A stretch of DNA of 64,000 nt from an uncultured Clostridia bacterium (GCA_937916395.1 CALFTN010000033.1:4147-68146); one strand, 5' to 3'; shown: positions 8,732 to 18,114, counted from the first letter of the stretch. Notes: a model not told the origin generated them from the letters alone. Program-made: numbers and translations.

Positions 8732-9421
8732 TTATTTAATTTCTAAAATATCCTGTACTACTTTTGATGCTATTAAAACACCTGCTGAAACAGGTACAAA
8801 AGTTGAAGATGCTGGTGTTCTGTCACCATCAAGATTTTGTGGTTCTTCTTTTGAATAAACTACTGTCAGGTGGTTTATTCCCTTGTTTCTTAACTCTCTT
8901 CTTATGACCCTTGCAAGTGGGCACACACTTGTTTTATTTATGTCCGCAATTTCAAGCATTTCTGGGTGGATTTTGTTACCTGTACCCATTGAAGAAATTA
9001 TTTTAACATTTTCTTTCTCAGCTCTTTTTATAAGCTCTAATTTTGCAGTTACATTGTCTATAGCATCTACAATATAATCATATTCTGAAAGATTTATTTG
9101 GTCAGCAGTTTCAGGAAGATAAAACAAATCGTGCTTAATTAATTTTATATTTGGATTTATTTCAACAAGACGTTTTTCACAAGCATCTGTCTTTTTCATT
9201 CCTATCGTGCTCTCAGTTGCGATAAGCTGACGATTGATATTTGTTATATCAACTGTGTCTTTATCCACAAGACCTAAAGTGCCAATGCCACTTCGTGCAA
9301 GTGCTTCGCATACTGCACCACCGACACCGCCCAAGCCAAAAACAATGACTTTTGTGTTTTCTAATTTTTCTTGATTATCTGTACCAAAAATTCGTGCAGA
9401 ACGTGAAAAACGTTCGTCCAT
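8732..9421 (-). CDS. tcdA: tRNA threonylcarbamoyladenosine dehydratase (TcdA/CsdL, ThiF/E1-like fold)
   Basis: Catalyses ATP-dependent cyclisation of t6A to ct6A in tRNAs read with ANN codons. The 229-residue form starts at ATG 9421, with AAAGGAG eight bases before it; an upstream start at 9460 would add 13 residues without a ribosome site. The ATP-binding glycine motif GLGGVGG is at 29–35 and the E1-like signature DKDTVDITNINRQ at 53–65. The C-terminal segment has the family STFVPVSAG sequence. A ThiF-family assignment is certain; the TcdA role follows from overall length and motif spacing. Confidence 0.87.
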   Translation of the reverse strand: MDERFSRSARIFGTDNQEKLENTKVIVFGLGGVGGAVCEALARSGIGTLGLVDKDTVDITNINRQLIATESTIGMKKTDACEKRLVEINPNIKLIKHDLFYLPETADQINLSEYDYIVDAIDNVTAKLELIKRAEKENVKIISSMGTGNKIHPEMLEIADINKTSVCPLARVIRRELRNKGINHLTVVYSKEEPQNLDGDRTPASSTFVPVSAGVLIASKVVQDILEIK

Positions 9422-9464
9422 TGTTTTCGCTCCTTTCAAAATTGATATTTTATATATCATAATA

Positions 9465-9492
9465 ATTATATAAAATTAAGATTTTTTGTCAA
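9465..9492 (-). promoter_or_regulatory. Sigma-A promoter for tcdA
   Basis: On the minus strand TTGACA and TATAAT are separated by 16 bases, at plus-strand positions 9487–9492 and 9465–9470. It lies about 45 bases before the tcdA start and would drive tcdA–yhaM–prmA. Confidence 0.7.
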
Positions 9493-9514
9493 CAATAAAT
9501 CCAGGTGATAGCAA

Positions 9515-11116
9515 ATGAAAAAAAGAATAATATCTTTAACACTTATTCTGGCATTAACTTTTTCATCTTTAAGCGCGAGGATATATTTATTGGGTGTAAA
9601 AAATATTCACTCTGTAAGCACTACAAACACACTGAAAACCAACACTATAGCTATAAGCCGTGGCAATGTTTACGACACTAATTTAAAAAGAATAACAAAC
9701 GATAAAGAAAAATTTATAGCCTGTATTAAACCAACTGCAAAAAGCTTTGTAGAAATCGAAAGATTACTGAATAAAACTGAAGTTGAAAAAGAATTAAAAA
9801 AAGGACATTTAGTTACAACTACTGTACCAGCTTCAGATTATTTTGAGATTAGTAACGACATTTTAACGCTCACTACTTATGAGCGCTACGACGGAAACTC
9901 ACTCTCTCATATATTAGGATATTGCAAAAACAACAAGGGTGAATATGGCATTGAGAAATATTATGATTCGGTTCTGGCTAGTGCTAGTGGCTCACTCAGC
10001 TTAAAATATCATTGTGACGCATTGGGAAGAGTGTTAAACGGCGAAGCTGTTGAGGTTTATAAAGACAATTATAATAACAACAAGGGTATTGTGCTCACGA
10101 TAGACAAAGACATCCAGAAAATATTAGAAAATGCTTTGGTAAACAATAATATCGACATTGGTTGTGGAATTGTTTTAAATGCAATGACAAGCGAAATATT
10201 GGCGTGTGCATCAACTCCTGCAATAGACAGAAGCAATCTTGAAAACACCTTAAGAAATGAAGATTCACCATTTATTAACAGAGCATTTTCTGCATATAGC
10301 GTAGGTTCTGTTTTTAAAATTGTTACTGCTGCAAGTGCTTTAGAAAATGGTGTAAGTAATTTGATTTATGAATGTAACGGCAGTATTACAAAAAGCGATA
10401 ACACGTTTAACTGCAACAAAAAAACTGGTCATGGCGAAATGGATTTAAAAAGCGCCATCACCTACTCTTGTAACCCATTTTTTATTGAATTAAGCTGTAA
10501 CGTTGGTGGTGAAAAGCTATTAAAAACTGCTGAGAGCTTAGGTTTTAACAAGTCTACAGATTTTGGTAATGGCTATTTTACAGATAAAGGCAATCTTCCA
10601 AAACCAGAAGAACTCAACAGCAATGCTTCAATTGGTAATTTAGGCTTCGGACAAGGCTCTTTACTTGCCACACCCTTACAGATTGCAAATTGTTATGCTA
10701 CCGTTGCCAATGGTGGTTTTTTTAATGAACCAACTTTAATTAAGGGGTATATTGATGAAAACAAAAAATTTAAAAGTGTAAACAGGCAAACAAGCAAAAA
10801 TGTTTTAAAAACTGAAACTTGTGAAACACTAAAGAAATATCTTTTAAACGTTGTTTCAACTGGTACTGGTAAGCCTGCTTTCACTTCACTTTTTCTCTCG
10901 TGTGGTAAAACTGCAACTGCTGAAAGTGGTCAGTATGATAAAAATGGATTGGAAATTTCACATTCATGGTATGTTGGCTTTTTTCCATATGAAAAACCAG
11001 AATATGTAGTTTGTGTAATGAAAGAAAACGGCATTTCTGGTAGTAGCGATTGTGCACCGGTTTTTAAGGAGGTTGCAGAAAATATTTTTATTTTAGAAAG
11101 ATTACGAAATAACTAA
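9515..11116 (+). CDS. Class B penicillin-binding protein (peptidoglycan D,D-transpeptidase)
   Basis: A membrane-anchored transpeptidase that cross-links peptidoglycan. A hydrophobic N-terminal anchor spans residues 5–26. The class B linker motif RGNVYD is at 49–54. The active-site motifs are Ser265-Val-Phe-Lys268, Ser318-Cys-Asn320 and Lys465-Thr-Ala. The third motif is KTA instead of the commoner KTG, a small but real deviation. At 533 residues it is shorter than FtsI/SpoVD and has no PASTA domain, resembling PbpA-type proteins. AGGTGA precedes the ATG. It stands alone, divergent from tcdA and convergent with the next gene. Confidence 0.9.
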   Translation: MKKRIISLTLILALTFSSLSARIYLLGVKNIHSVSTTNTLKTNTIAISRGNVYDTNLKRITNDKEKFIACIKPTAKSFVEIERLLNKTEVEKELKKGHLVTTTVPASDYFEISNDILTLTTYERYDGNSLSHILGYCKNNKGEYGIEKYYDSVLASASGSLSLKYHCDALGRVLNGEAVEVYKDNYNNNKGIVLTIDKDIQKILENALVNNNIDIGCGIVLNAMTSEILACASTPAIDRSNLENTLRNEDSPFINRAFSAYSVGSVFKIVTAASALENGVSNLIYECNGSITKSDNTFNCNKKTGHGEMDLKSAITYSCNPFFIELSCNVGGEKLLKTAESLGFNKSTDFGNGYFTDKGNLPKPEELNSNASIGNLGFGQGSLLATPLQIANCYATVANGGFFNEPTLIKGYIDENKKFKSVNRQTSKNVLKTETCETLKKYLLNVVSTGTGKPAFTSLFLSCGKTATAESGQYDKNGLEISHSWYVGFFPYEKPEYVVCVMKENGISGSSDCAPVFKEVAENIFILERLRNN

Positions 11117-11119
11117 TTC

Positions 11120-11153
11120 AATTCGGAATGCGTAATGCGTAATTCGGAATTAT
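11120..11153. repeat. Heptad repeat arm (ATTCGGA/ATGCGTA type), left copy
   Basis: Phased units ATTCGGA, ATGCGTA, ATGCGTA, ATTCGGA begin at 11121, a few bases past the PBP stop. The 34-base stretch is repeated exactly, inverted, at 11320–11353. A related array is at 37398. Confidence 0.7.
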
Positions 11154-11195
11154 CGGAAGGCTTCGCCTTGATTATAATTTAATATGAATAACAAA

Positions 11196-11238
11196 AACTA
11201 CATTCTATCATTTTAACTTTAAATGATAGAATGTAGTT
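11196..11238. terminator. Bidirectional hairpin terminator with CTATCATT core
   Basis: A perfect 18-bp stem (AACTACATTCTATCATTT and its complement) with a 7-base loop lies between two convergent genes. A-rich and T-rich flanks allow termination in both directions. Both heptad arms surround it symmetrically. Confidence 0.8.
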
Positions 11239-11319
11239 GCTTTTATAATATTATAATGCCAACGCAGTTCCGAAATTATTCTCTATTCATTATTAACTCT
11301 TATCTTGAGCGAAGCGAAT

Positions 11320-11353
11320 ATAATTCCGAATTACGCATTACGCATTCCGAATT
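11320..11353. repeat. Heptad repeat arm (ATTCGGA/ATGCGTA type), right inverted copy
   Basis: Exact reverse complement of 11120–11153. Its last two bases are part of the TAA stop codon (11352–11354, minus strand) of the downstream lyase gene, so the array begins inside the stop codon. Confidence 0.7.
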
Positions 11354-12605
11354 AATTGAGTTGTAAAACTCTTTCTGCTCCCAGCATTACACCAATTTTT
11401 GCGCTGTGGAAGTTAAGTCCACCCTGAAGCCACACGGCGAATGGTTCACGTAAAGGGGCATCTGCAGAAAGTTCGATTGAAGAACCATTTGTAAAAGCAC
11501 CTGCTGCCATAATAACATCGCTGTCATAACCCGGCATTGCCCAAGGTTCTGGAACAACGAAGCTGTCTATAGCAGAACCACTTTGTAACCCTTGGCAGAA
11601 AGCAACAAGCTTTTCTGGTGTTTCGAGCTTAATGCTCTGGATAATATCTGCCCTTGTTTCATTTGGTTTTGGTGAAACCTCATACCCCATTTCTTCAAAT
11701 AATGAAGCTGTGAAAACAGCTGTTTTGAGTGCCTCACCTGTTACGTGTGGTGCTGAAAAGAGACCCATAAAAATATCTCTTGTATTGCCAAGAGTAGCAC
11801 CAACCTCACGGCCTATACCAGGTGTTGTCATTCTGTATGAGCAAAGCTCAACTAAATCTTTTTTACCTGCTATGTAGCCACCACATTTTGCAATACCGCC
11901 ACCTGGGTTTTTAATTAATGAGCCAGCAAAAATATCAACACCGATTTCTCCTGGCATAGCTTTTTCTGTAAACTCACCATAGCAGTTATCAAGTATAGTA
12001 ATCGCTTTGCTGTTCGCCTTTGTTATATCTACAATTTTTTTTATTTCATTTGAAGTTAAAGTTGGTCTTAAAGAATAACCACGTGAACGTTGAATATATA
12101 CAGCTTTATAATTTTCTTTTATGAGTTTTTCTTCTAAACCGTTAAAATCAACTGTACCATCAGGTAACAAATCAAGAATTTCAAACTCAATACCAAAGTC
12201 TTTTAATGAGCCCATCCCTTCACCTGTAAGACCAATTACAGAGTGAATTGTATCATAAGGTACACCAGTTGCAGAAAGAACCTTATCACCTGGTCTTAAC
12301 ACTCCGAAAAGCATTACTGCAAGAGTGTGTGTACCGCTTGCAAAGCTATGTCTGATGAGTGCATCCTCTGCACCAAAAATTTCGGCTGTTACTTCGTCTA
12401 AAACATCGCGTCCTCTGTCGCCATAACCATAACCGGTTGAAGCTACAAAATGTGATTCACAAACACCGTGATTTATAAATGCTTTAAGTACTCTTTGTTG
12501 ATTATATTCTGTTATTTCGTCAATCACTTCAAATTGCTCTTTCGCTTTTTTTAAAGCAATTTTTGAAAGGTTATCTGTCTTTTCGCTGAATTCAAAAAAA
12601 CTCAT
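11352..12605 (-). CDS. PLP-dependent lyase of the methionine gamma-lyase / aluminium-resistance family
   Basis: A 417-residue fold-type I PLP enzyme of the cystathionine beta-lyase-like group (COG4100 type). The PLP lysine is probably Lys232 in AGSLIKNPGGG, preceded by the cofactor-binding Asp206 (DNCYGEF) and a Ser/Gly loop (SFASGTHT, 87–94). The glycine-rich GYGYGDRGRD near 58–67 is typical. Members are annotated as carbon–sulfur lyases or aluminium-resistance proteins; the true substrate is not known from sequence. It starts one base after the acetyltransferase gene ends, so the galK–acetyltransferase–lyase set is probably one message. Confidence 0.85.
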   Translation of the reverse strand: MSFFEFSEKTDNLSKIALKKAKEQFEVIDEITEYNQQRVLKAFINHGVCESHFVASTGYGYGDRGRDVLDEVTAEIFGAEDALIRHSFASGTHTLAVMLFGVLRPGDKVLSATGVPYDTIHSVIGLTGEGMGSLKDFGIEFEILDLLPDGTVDFNGLEEKLIKENYKAVYIQRSRGYSLRPTLTSNEIKKIVDITKANSKAITILDNCYGEFTEKAMPGEIGVDIFAGSLIKNPGGGIAKCGGYIAGKKDLVELCSYRMTTPGIGREVGATLGNTRDIFMGLFSAPHVTGEALKTAVFTASLFEEMGYEVSPKPNETRADIIQSIKLETPEKLVAFCQGLQSGSAIDSFVVPEPWAMPGYDSDVIMAAGAFTNGSSIELSADAPLREPFAVWLQGGLNFHSAKIGVMLGAERVLQLN

Positions 12606-12606
12606 T

Positions 12607-13341
12607 TTAAAACTCCGTTTCTAAATAGGTACACCCTACTTTTTGAAATCCTAATTTAATATAAAATTCTTCGAGTGATTCTTCACACCAAAGATAAATT
12701 TCTGTTACATTACATTTTTTCAACTCTTTAATGAGTTTATATATAGTTGCTTTTGAAAATCCTTTGCTTCTGAATTCACCTGATGTAAAAACACCTGATA
12801 TTATTGCAATGTTTTTATAAATCATTGGTGCAGTAGCAACTGAAAGCAAATTTTCACCTTTTGTTAATGCAACTGCTATTGCATCGCTGTTTACAATTTT
12901 CTTAGAAAAGTCACAATACCAATTATCAAAATCAACTTGTGAATCTGAAAAAAGTAGAGAATGAAGCTTTTTATATTGGCTGACTGTTGAACGACTGTCT
13001 AAAACTAAAAAATCAAAGCAACTGTCTGACACTTCGTTACCACAATACTTAAAAAGTGAATAGTTCTTTGCTGATTCACTCAAAGGTACATTTGATACTA
13101 AAGAATTGTAACCAAAAAAGTTCAAAAACTCTTTTAATTCATAGAAATCTGTCTGCTCTTTAGCAATCAATGTTAAATTACCATCTACAGAAGACAAAAG
13201 TGCTGTTGTGTTACCATCTTCATCAACTTGCTTCCAAGCGTTATCGCTACCCGATTTATATTTATAAGCCACAAAAATACGAGGGATTAACGGTGTTTTA
13301 TCACCGTTAAATTCCTCGAATTTTACAATTTCTTTAATCAT
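12607..13341 (-). CDS. GNAT-family N-acetyltransferase
   Basis: A 244-residue protein whose C-terminal half has the GNAT acetyl-CoA motif: VATAPMIYKNIAIISGVFTSGEFRSKGFS at about 168–196 holds strand 4 and the R-x-x-G-x-S turn, followed by the helix ATIYKLIKEL. The N-terminal half is less conserved. The substrate is unknown. The frame is open to GTG 13359, which overlaps galK by 17 bases; ATG 13341 gives no overlap and starts MIKEIVKF, but its ribosome site is weak, so the start is uncertain. Confidence 0.72.
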   Translation of the reverse strand: MIKEIVKFEEFNGDKTPLIPRIFVAYKYKSGSDNAWKQVDEDGNTTALLSSVDGNLTLIAKEQTDFYELKEFLNFFGYNSLVSNVPLSESAKNYSLFKYCGNEVSDSCFDFLVLDSRSTVSQYKKLHSLLFSDSQVDFDNWYCDFSKKIVNSDAIAVALTKGENLLSVATAPMIYKNIAIISGVFTSGEFRSKGFSKATIYKLIKELKKCNVTEIYLWCEESLEEFYIKLGFQKVGCTYLETEF

Positions 13342-13342
13342 T

Positions 13343-14602
13343 TTATATTTCGCAACCACCGTGGCTTCTTACTGAAAGAATATAGCAAGAATTCTCACCA
13401 AACACTTTTTCCATAGCTGTTACATAATTTTTAATTTCTGCTTTCGGTAAGAACACCTGAATTGTACCGGCAAAGCCACCACCGTGAACTCTGTAAGCTG
13501 CCTTGCCTTTTAATAATTCTTCTGTAAGGCAAAGAGCAAGTGCTACTGGCTGACTGTCTGGGTTTTTAAGTGTAAAGCAGTTCTGGTTATACATATAGGA
13601 AGATTTACCACTTTCAATAATAATTGACTTGAATTCATTGAAATCCTTCTTATCTAAAGCATTACTAAGTCTTTCTACACGGCTGTTTTCGTTATAGAAG
13701 TGAATTGCTCGCTGGAGTGCTCTGTCACCTGTTTTCTTTCTGATTTCGCCCATCTTTTCAAAAACCTCAGAAGGCTCAACCTCTCTTAAAACAGGTTTAC
13801 CGAAAAATTCTGCAACAGAGTTCATTTCTAATCTTATTGCTGCATAATCATCAGTTAAGTCAGCGTGGTTTCCACCTGTATCAACAATGCAGAGTGCGTG
13901 GTCGAATTCATCTAAATTGAAATCAACCTTATTAATAACCGGATTTTTTGTATCTTTAAAATCAATCTGAACAAATCCACCAACTGAACAAGCAGTCTGG
14001 TCCATAAGACCACAAGGCTTTTTGAAATAAACATTTTCAGCATACTGAGAAATACAAGCAATTTCTACCGCACTGATTTTACCATCGTTATATAAGTAAT
14101 TGAGAATTGTGCCGATAAGTACTTCGTATGCGGCAGAAGATGAAAGACCTGAGCCTGAAAGAACCTCTGAGGTTACACTTGCATTAAAGCCGCCATAATT
14201 ATAACCGAGCTCTTTAAATCTTGCACAAATACCACGGATAAGTGCATTTGATTTACCAGCCTCTTCATCTTTAATTTCCAAGTCCCCTGCATCAACTGTA
14301 AGTGGTGAATATCCTTGAGAATTAACATTTATAATCAAGTCGTCTCTTTTTTCTACCATTGCAACAGCATCAAGATTAATAGCAGCAGCTAAAACCTTAC
14401 CATTATTATGGTCTGTGTGGTTGCCACCTACCTCTGTTCTGCCAGGTGCTGAAAAGAAACGAATTTCCTTTTCTGTGCCAAAATCATTTTTAAAGCTTTC
14501 GGCAAGTGACAAATATCTTTCTTGCTGTCTTTTAGCGTCATCGCCATAAACTGTTTCTAATCTTTTTAAAAATTCCTGTGTGCTGATTTCCTGAATTTTC
14601 AT
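13343..14602 (-). CDS. galK: Galactokinase
   Basis: Phosphorylates galactose at C1 in the Leloir pathway. The galactokinase signature PGRTEVGGNHTDHNNG spans 53–68. The GHMP ATP-binding loop GSGLSSSAA is at 150–158 and the probable catalytic aspartate Asp201 lies in CGLMDQTA. A C-terminal GHMP motif (RVHGGGFAGTIQVF) is present. At 419 residues the length is typical of Firmicute enzymes. No galT or galE lies nearby, so the pathway is split in this genome. A TVP38-type membrane gene precedes it with a 3-base gap. Confidence 0.95.
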   Translation of the reverse strand: MKIQEISTQEFLKRLETVYGDDAKRQQERYLSLAESFKNDFGTEKEIRFFSAPGRTEVGGNHTDHNNGKVLAAAINLDAVAMVEKRDDLIINVNSQGYSPLTVDAGDLEIKDEEAGKSNALIRGICARFKELGYNYGGFNASVTSEVLSGSGLSSSAAYEVLIGTILNYLYNDGKISAVEIACISQYAENVYFKKPCGLMDQTACSVGGFVQIDFKDTKNPVINKVDFNLDEFDHALCIVDTGGNHADLTDDYAAIRLEMNSVAEFFGKPVLREVEPSEVFEKMGEIRKKTGDRALQRAIHFYNENSRVERLSNALDKKDFNEFKSIIIESGKSSYMYNQNCFTLKNPDSQPVALALCLTEELLKGKAAYRVHGGGFAGTIQVFLPKAEIKNYVTAMEKVFGENSCYILSVRSHGGCEI

Positions 14603-14605
14603 TCT

Positions 14606-15349
14606 TTAAGACTCCTTTTTCTTGTTTTTATCTATATAATTTAACATCGTTCTTAAAACTAAAACTGAAATACCACTTATTATAAGCAATATAATAATCG
14701 GTGCCATAAACTTGACTGAGAATGGGTCAGTAATATTAACACCAATAATACTCCAGGTTATAATTCTTGGTAAAAAGCCTAGTACTGAAAACAAGCAGAA
14801 AAGTAATGGGTCCATTGAGGTTGCTCCATAAATTCTGCTGACCGTATTTATAGGTATAAACGGCACGAAACGTAAAATAACAAGCATCCACCAGTTACCC
14901 TTGCCACCCAAGTCCATAAAATCGTAAACAACCTCTGATTTTACTAAAACCTTGTGAGCAGAGCCACCACCGAATTTTTGCCCCCAGGCATATTTCACAG
15001 TGACTAAAATCATAAAACCCAAAACATTTATAGCCGCAGCCAACGGTGCCGGAAAAACAAGACCTGTACTTATAAATAAAACAGAAAGTGGCAAAAACGG
15101 AATAACGCTCTTTATAAAAAACAACGCTAAAACCGTAAAAAATGCACCTAGTTTATTAAGGCTTGCTATAAACATTTCTATTCTGTTAAACCAATCCTGA
15201 ATTTCTAAAATTCTTGATTGTATAGCTGGTAATGTCATAAAATAGGTTAAACCTACTAAAAACAAAGCAACTGAAAAACATACAATGCTTATTATTTTTA
15301 AAACAAGCGAGCGTTTTTCTTCCTTCGTTCTTTTTTTGAATTTTTTCAA
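14606..15349 (-). CDS. TVP38/TMEM64 (DedA-superfamily) membrane protein
   Basis: A 247-residue integral membrane protein with about five or six hydrophobic segments (near 15–35, 60–80, 85–115, 150–170, 185–205 and 210–235). The SNARE-associated domain signature is seen as FISTGLVFPAPLAAAINVLG, and RFVPFIPINTVSRIYGATSM with the conserved Arg-Phe-x-Pro. Proteins of this superfamily are linked to lipid scrambling or membrane homeostasis; no substrate can be named. A Lys/Arg-rich N-terminus and C-terminus suggest cytoplasmic ends. Confidence 0.85.
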   Translation of the reverse strand: MKKFKKRTKEEKRSLVLKIISIVCFSVALFLVGLTYFMTLPAIQSRILEIQDWFNRIEMFIASLNKLGAFFTVLALFFIKSVIPFLPLSVLFISTGLVFPAPLAAAINVLGFMILVTVKYAWGQKFGGGSAHKVLVKSEVVYDFMDLGGKGNWWMLVILRFVPFIPINTVSRIYGATSMDPLLFCLFSVLGFLPRIITWSIIGVNITDPFSVKFMAPIIILLIISGISVLVLRTMLNYIDKNKKKES

Positions 15350-15398
15350 ATAACTACCTGCCTAACATTTGTAGTAAAAAAGTATACCAATCTTTTTT

Positions 15399-15427
15399 AT
15401 TTTATAACATTTTGTGCTTTTGGTCAA
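15399..15427 (-). promoter_or_regulatory. Sigma-A promoter for the TVP38–galK unit
   Basis: Minus-strand TTGACC and TAAAAT with 17-base spacing (plus positions 15422–15427 and 15399–15404), 50 bases before the TVP38 start. It shares the divergent gap with the dehydrogenase promoter. Confidence 0.6.
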
Positions 15428-15451
15428 GTATTATAACAATAAATAGCACTA

Positions 15452-15480
15452 TTGAAAAATATGTAGTGTTTTGTTATTAT
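15452..15480 (+). promoter_or_regulatory. Sigma-A promoter for the hydroxyacid dehydrogenase
   Basis: TTGAAA (15452–15457) and TATTAT (15475–15480) with 17-base spacing, 40 bases before the ATG. Confidence 0.6.
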
Positions 15481-15519
15481 ATTAATTGATTTACAATTTG
15501 GTTGAAATGAGTTGAATTT

Positions 15520-16488
15520 ATGAGCAATAAATTAAATGCTGTTATTCTTGACGGCTACACAGAAAACCCAGGTGATTTGAGCTGGGAATATCTTGAATCT
15601 GTTTTTAATCTTACTGTTTACGACAGAACTCCGCCTGAACTGGTTATAGAAAGAGCTCAAAATGCTGATGTTTTAATTGTAAATAAAGTTGCAATAACAA
15701 GAGATATTCTAAAAGAATTACCAAATCTTAAATTTGTTGCAACTCTTGCAACTGGCTTTAACCAGCTAGACACAGTAGCTTTAAAAGAAAGAAATATTCC
15801 TGTATCAAATATCCCCTCTTACTCTACAAATGCAGTAGCCCAGACTGTATTTTCATTCATCCTTGAATTCACAAACAGAGTTGGGCATTACACAACCTCT
15901 GTAAAGCAAGGTGAATGGTCAGAGTGTAAGGATTTTTGCTACTGGAACACACCACTTAATGAGTTAAATGGTAAAACACTGGGTATTATAGGCTTTGGTA
16001 AAATCGGAAAACGCGTTTCTGAAATAGCATTAGCTTTTAATATGAATGTTTTGGTATATACCCCATCCGGAAAAAAAGAAGCAGACGAAAGAGTAAAATT
16101 CACTACACTAGAAGATGTTCAAAAAAGCTCTGATTACATTACTCTACATTGCCCTTTGACCAATGAAACAAACGAATTGGTTAACAAAGAATTTATTGAC
16201 AATATGAAAGATGGTGCTTCACTTATAAACACAGCCAGAGGTGCGGTTGTAAATGAACAAGATGTAGCCGACGCTTTAAACTCTGGCAAGCTTTCTTACT
16301 TTGGTGCAGATGTTCTTTCAACTGAACCACCAAAAAAAGATAACCCTCTTTTAAGTGCAAAAAATACATTCATAACACCACATATTGCCTGGGCAGCTTT
16401 TGAAACAAGATTAAGGCTTTTAGAAATTCTTAATGGCAATATAAAAGCATTTTTAGAGGGTTCACCTATAAACGTTGTTAATATGTAA
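15520..16488 (+). CDS. D-2-hydroxyacid dehydrogenase (glycerate/hydroxypyruvate type)
   Basis: An NAD(P)-dependent dehydrogenase of the D-isomer-specific family. The nucleotide-binding motif GFGKIG is at 158–163. The catalytic set is Arg240 (TARGAVV), Glu269 (STEPP) and His288 (TPHIAW), all in the standard order. The 322-residue length and the LNELNGKTLGIIG segment resemble glycerate dehydrogenase or hydroxypyruvate reductase, but close relatives reduce other 2-keto acids. The upstream ribosome site (TTGAAATGAG) is weak. It lies ahead of gapA on the same strand, with its own gap and promoter between them. Confidence 0.88.
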   Translation: MSNKLNAVILDGYTENPGDLSWEYLESVFNLTVYDRTPPELVIERAQNADVLIVNKVAITRDILKELPNLKFVATLATGFNQLDTVALKERNIPVSNIPSYSTNAVAQTVFSFILEFTNRVGHYTTSVKQGEWSECKDFCYWNTPLNELNGKTLGIIGFGKIGKRVSEIALAFNMNVLVYTPSGKKEADERVKFTTLEDVQKSSDYITLHCPLTNETNELVNKEFIDNMKDGASLINTARGAVVNEQDVADALNSGKLSYFGADVLSTEPPKKDNPLLSAKNTFITPHIAWAAFETRLRLLEILNGNIKAFLEGSPINVVNM

Positions 16489-16575
16489 ATTTACACAAAA
16501 TTACGAATATATTTTTGGATTTTTTCGCATTTTGCCAAAAGTTAAAGAAATTAAGTTAAATTTATGTCAAAGTCC

Positions 16576-16603
16576 TTGCAATTATTCTGTTTTGTGGTAA
16601 AAT
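16576..16603 (+). promoter_or_regulatory. Sigma-A promoter for gapA
   Basis: TTGCAA (16576–16581) and TAAAAT (16598–16603) with 16-base spacing, about 37 bases before the gapA ATG. Confidence 0.6.
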
Positions 16604-16639
16604 AATTAGCGTAATAAAAAATATTTGGAGGTAATTCAA

Positions 16640-17674
16640 ATGTCAGTTAAAGTTGCAATTAACGGTTTCGGTCGTATCGGCCGTCTCGCATTCCGTCAAA
16701 TGTTTGGTGCTGAAGGCTATGATGTAGTAGCTATCAACGACCTTACAAAACCATCAATGCTCGCTCATCTTTTAAAGTATGATACAGCACAGGGTGGCTA
16801 CTGTGGTAAAATGGGTGAAAACCTTCACACTGTTACTGCTGATGATGAAGCAGGTACAATCACAGTTGACGGCAAAACACTTAAAATTTATGCTAAAGCA
16901 GACGCTAAGGAACTTCCTTGGGGTGAAATCGGTGTTGACGTAGTTTTAGAATGCACAGGTTTCTACTGCTCAAAAGATAAGAGCCAGGCTCACATTGATG
17001 CTGGTGCTAAAAAAGTTGTTATTTCTGCTCCTGCAGGTAATGACCTCAAAACAATCGTTTTCAGCGTAAACGAAAACACTCTTACAGCTGATGATACAAT
17101 CATCTCTGCTGCATCTTGCACAACAAACTGCCTTGCACCTATGGCAAAAGCTCTTAACGATTATGCTCCAATTCAGAGCGGTATCATGAGCACAATCCAC
17201 GCTTACACAGGTGACCAGATGATTCTTGACGGCCCACACAGAAAGGGTGACTTAAGAAGAGCAAGAGCTGGTGCTGCTAACATCGTTCCTAACTCAACAG
17301 GTGCTGCTAAAGCTATCGGTCTTGTTATTCCAGAACTCAATGGTAAGCTTATTGGTTCTGCACAGAGAGTTCCTGTTCCAACAGGTTCAACAACAATCCT
17401 TACAGCTGTTGTTAAAGGCTCAGACGTTACTAAAGAAGGCATCAACGCTGCTATGAAAGCTGCTGCTTCTGAAAGCTACGGCTACAACGAAGACCAAATC
17501 GTTTCTTCAGACGTTATCGGTATGAAATACGGTTCACTCTTCGATGCTACACAAACAATGGTTTCAAAAATTTCTGACGACCTTTATGAAGTTCAGGTTG
17601 TTTCATGGTATGACAATGAAAACAGCTACACAAGCCAGATGGTTAGAACAATTAAATACTTCGCAGAACTTTAA
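16640..17674 (+). CDS. gapA: Glyceraldehyde-3-phosphate dehydrogenase
   Basis: Glycolytic enzyme making 1,3-bisphosphoglycerate from glyceraldehyde 3-phosphate and NAD. The ATG at 16640 follows GGAGGTAATTCAA, a strong ribosome site; an upstream in-frame GAG-rich extension is not needed. The Rossmann motif is NGFGRIGR at 8–15, the NAD-ribose Asp34 is in INDLTKP, and the catalytic Cys160 is in [12 protein letters not shown]. The C-terminal [12 protein letters not shown] signature is intact. The codon choice is more restricted than in neighbours, as expected for high expression. Confidence 0.98.
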   Translation: MSVKVAINGFGRIGRLAFRQMFGAEGYDVVAINDLTKPSMLAHLLKYDTAQGGYCGKMGENLHTVTADDEAGTITVDGKTLKIYAKADAKELPWGEIGVDVVLECTGFYCSKDKSQAHIDAGAKKVVISAPAGNDLKTIVFSVNENTLTADDTIISAASCTTNCLAPMAKALNDYAPIQSGIMSTIHAYTGDQMILDGPHRKGDLRRARAGAANIVPNSTGAAKAIGLVIPELNGKLIGSAQRVPVPTGSTTILTAVVKGSDVTKEGINAAMKAAASESYGYNEDQIVSSDVIGMKYGSLFDATQTMVSKISDDLYEVQVVSWYDNENSYTSQMVRTIKYFAEL

Positions 17675-17680
17675 TTAGTA

Positions 17681-17716
17681 AAAAACCTCACAAAGCTTTT
17701 GCTTTGTGAGGTTTTT
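17681..17716 (+). terminator. Intrinsic terminator of gapA
   Basis: A perfect 16-bp stem (AAAAACCTCACAAAGC and its complement) with a TTTT loop, immediately after the gapA stop. Confidence 0.9.
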
Positions 17717-17751
17717 AGTTGCTAGTTGTCAGTGGTCAGTTGTTAGTGTTA
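17717..17751. repeat. Heptad repeat array (AGTTGTC type)
   Basis: Five phased units: AGTTGCT, AGTTGTC, AGTGGTC, AGTTGTT, AGTGTTA. It begins at the base after the gapA terminator and precedes a CTATCATT-core hairpin. Confidence 0.65.
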
Positions 17752-17760
17752 TAAAACAAC

Positions 17761-17801
17761 AAAGCTCTATCATTTTCAAATTTCGAAAATGATAGAGCTT
17801 T
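17761..17801. terminator. Bidirectional terminator with CTATCATT core
   Basis: A 17-bp perfect stem (AAAGCTCTATCATTTTC and its complement) with a 7-base loop, followed by a T-rich run on the plus side. It serves the minus-strand RHH gene and insulates gapA. Confidence 0.85.
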
Positions 17802-17818
17802 TATTTTTTTATATTCGT

Positions 17819-18010
17819 TCACTTAGAATAGAGTATATTTTCATCTATTTCAATTACGCCATTTTCTTTTTCATATTCTTTCACACAACTTTCAGCTAAA
17901 TACTCCAATTGTGCATTTAGTGAGCGTTTATTTTCTTTGGCGATTTGTGTAATTTTGTATAATAATTCTGGTTGAAATCTTATTCCAGTTTGTATTTTTT
18001 TAGTTGACAT
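17819..18010 (-). CDS. Small ribbon-helix-helix (Arc-type) DNA-binding protein
   Basis: A 63-residue protein starting at ATG 18010 with GAGGTG five bases upstream; a longer frame to 18040 has no ribosome site. The first half, STKKIQTGIRFQPELLYKITQIAKENKRSLNAQLEYL, has the Arc/MetJ-like beta-strand then helix-turn-helix pattern, with basic residues in the strand that would contact DNA. The C-terminal tail is acidic. Such proteins are often antitoxins or repressors of small elements; no toxin gene is beside it. It is divergent from a small XRE-type protein. Confidence 0.7.
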   Translation of the reverse strand: MSTKKIQTGIRFQPELLYKITQIAKENKRSLNAQLEYLAESCVKEYEKENGVIEIDENILYSK

Positions 18011-18114
18011 AATAACACCTCGAAAACATTTTACTAACATTATATCAAAAAACTCTTGAAATTATACAAACAAAGTGTTATCATTATGTTGCTGAATGAA
18101 AGGTGGTTTATTAC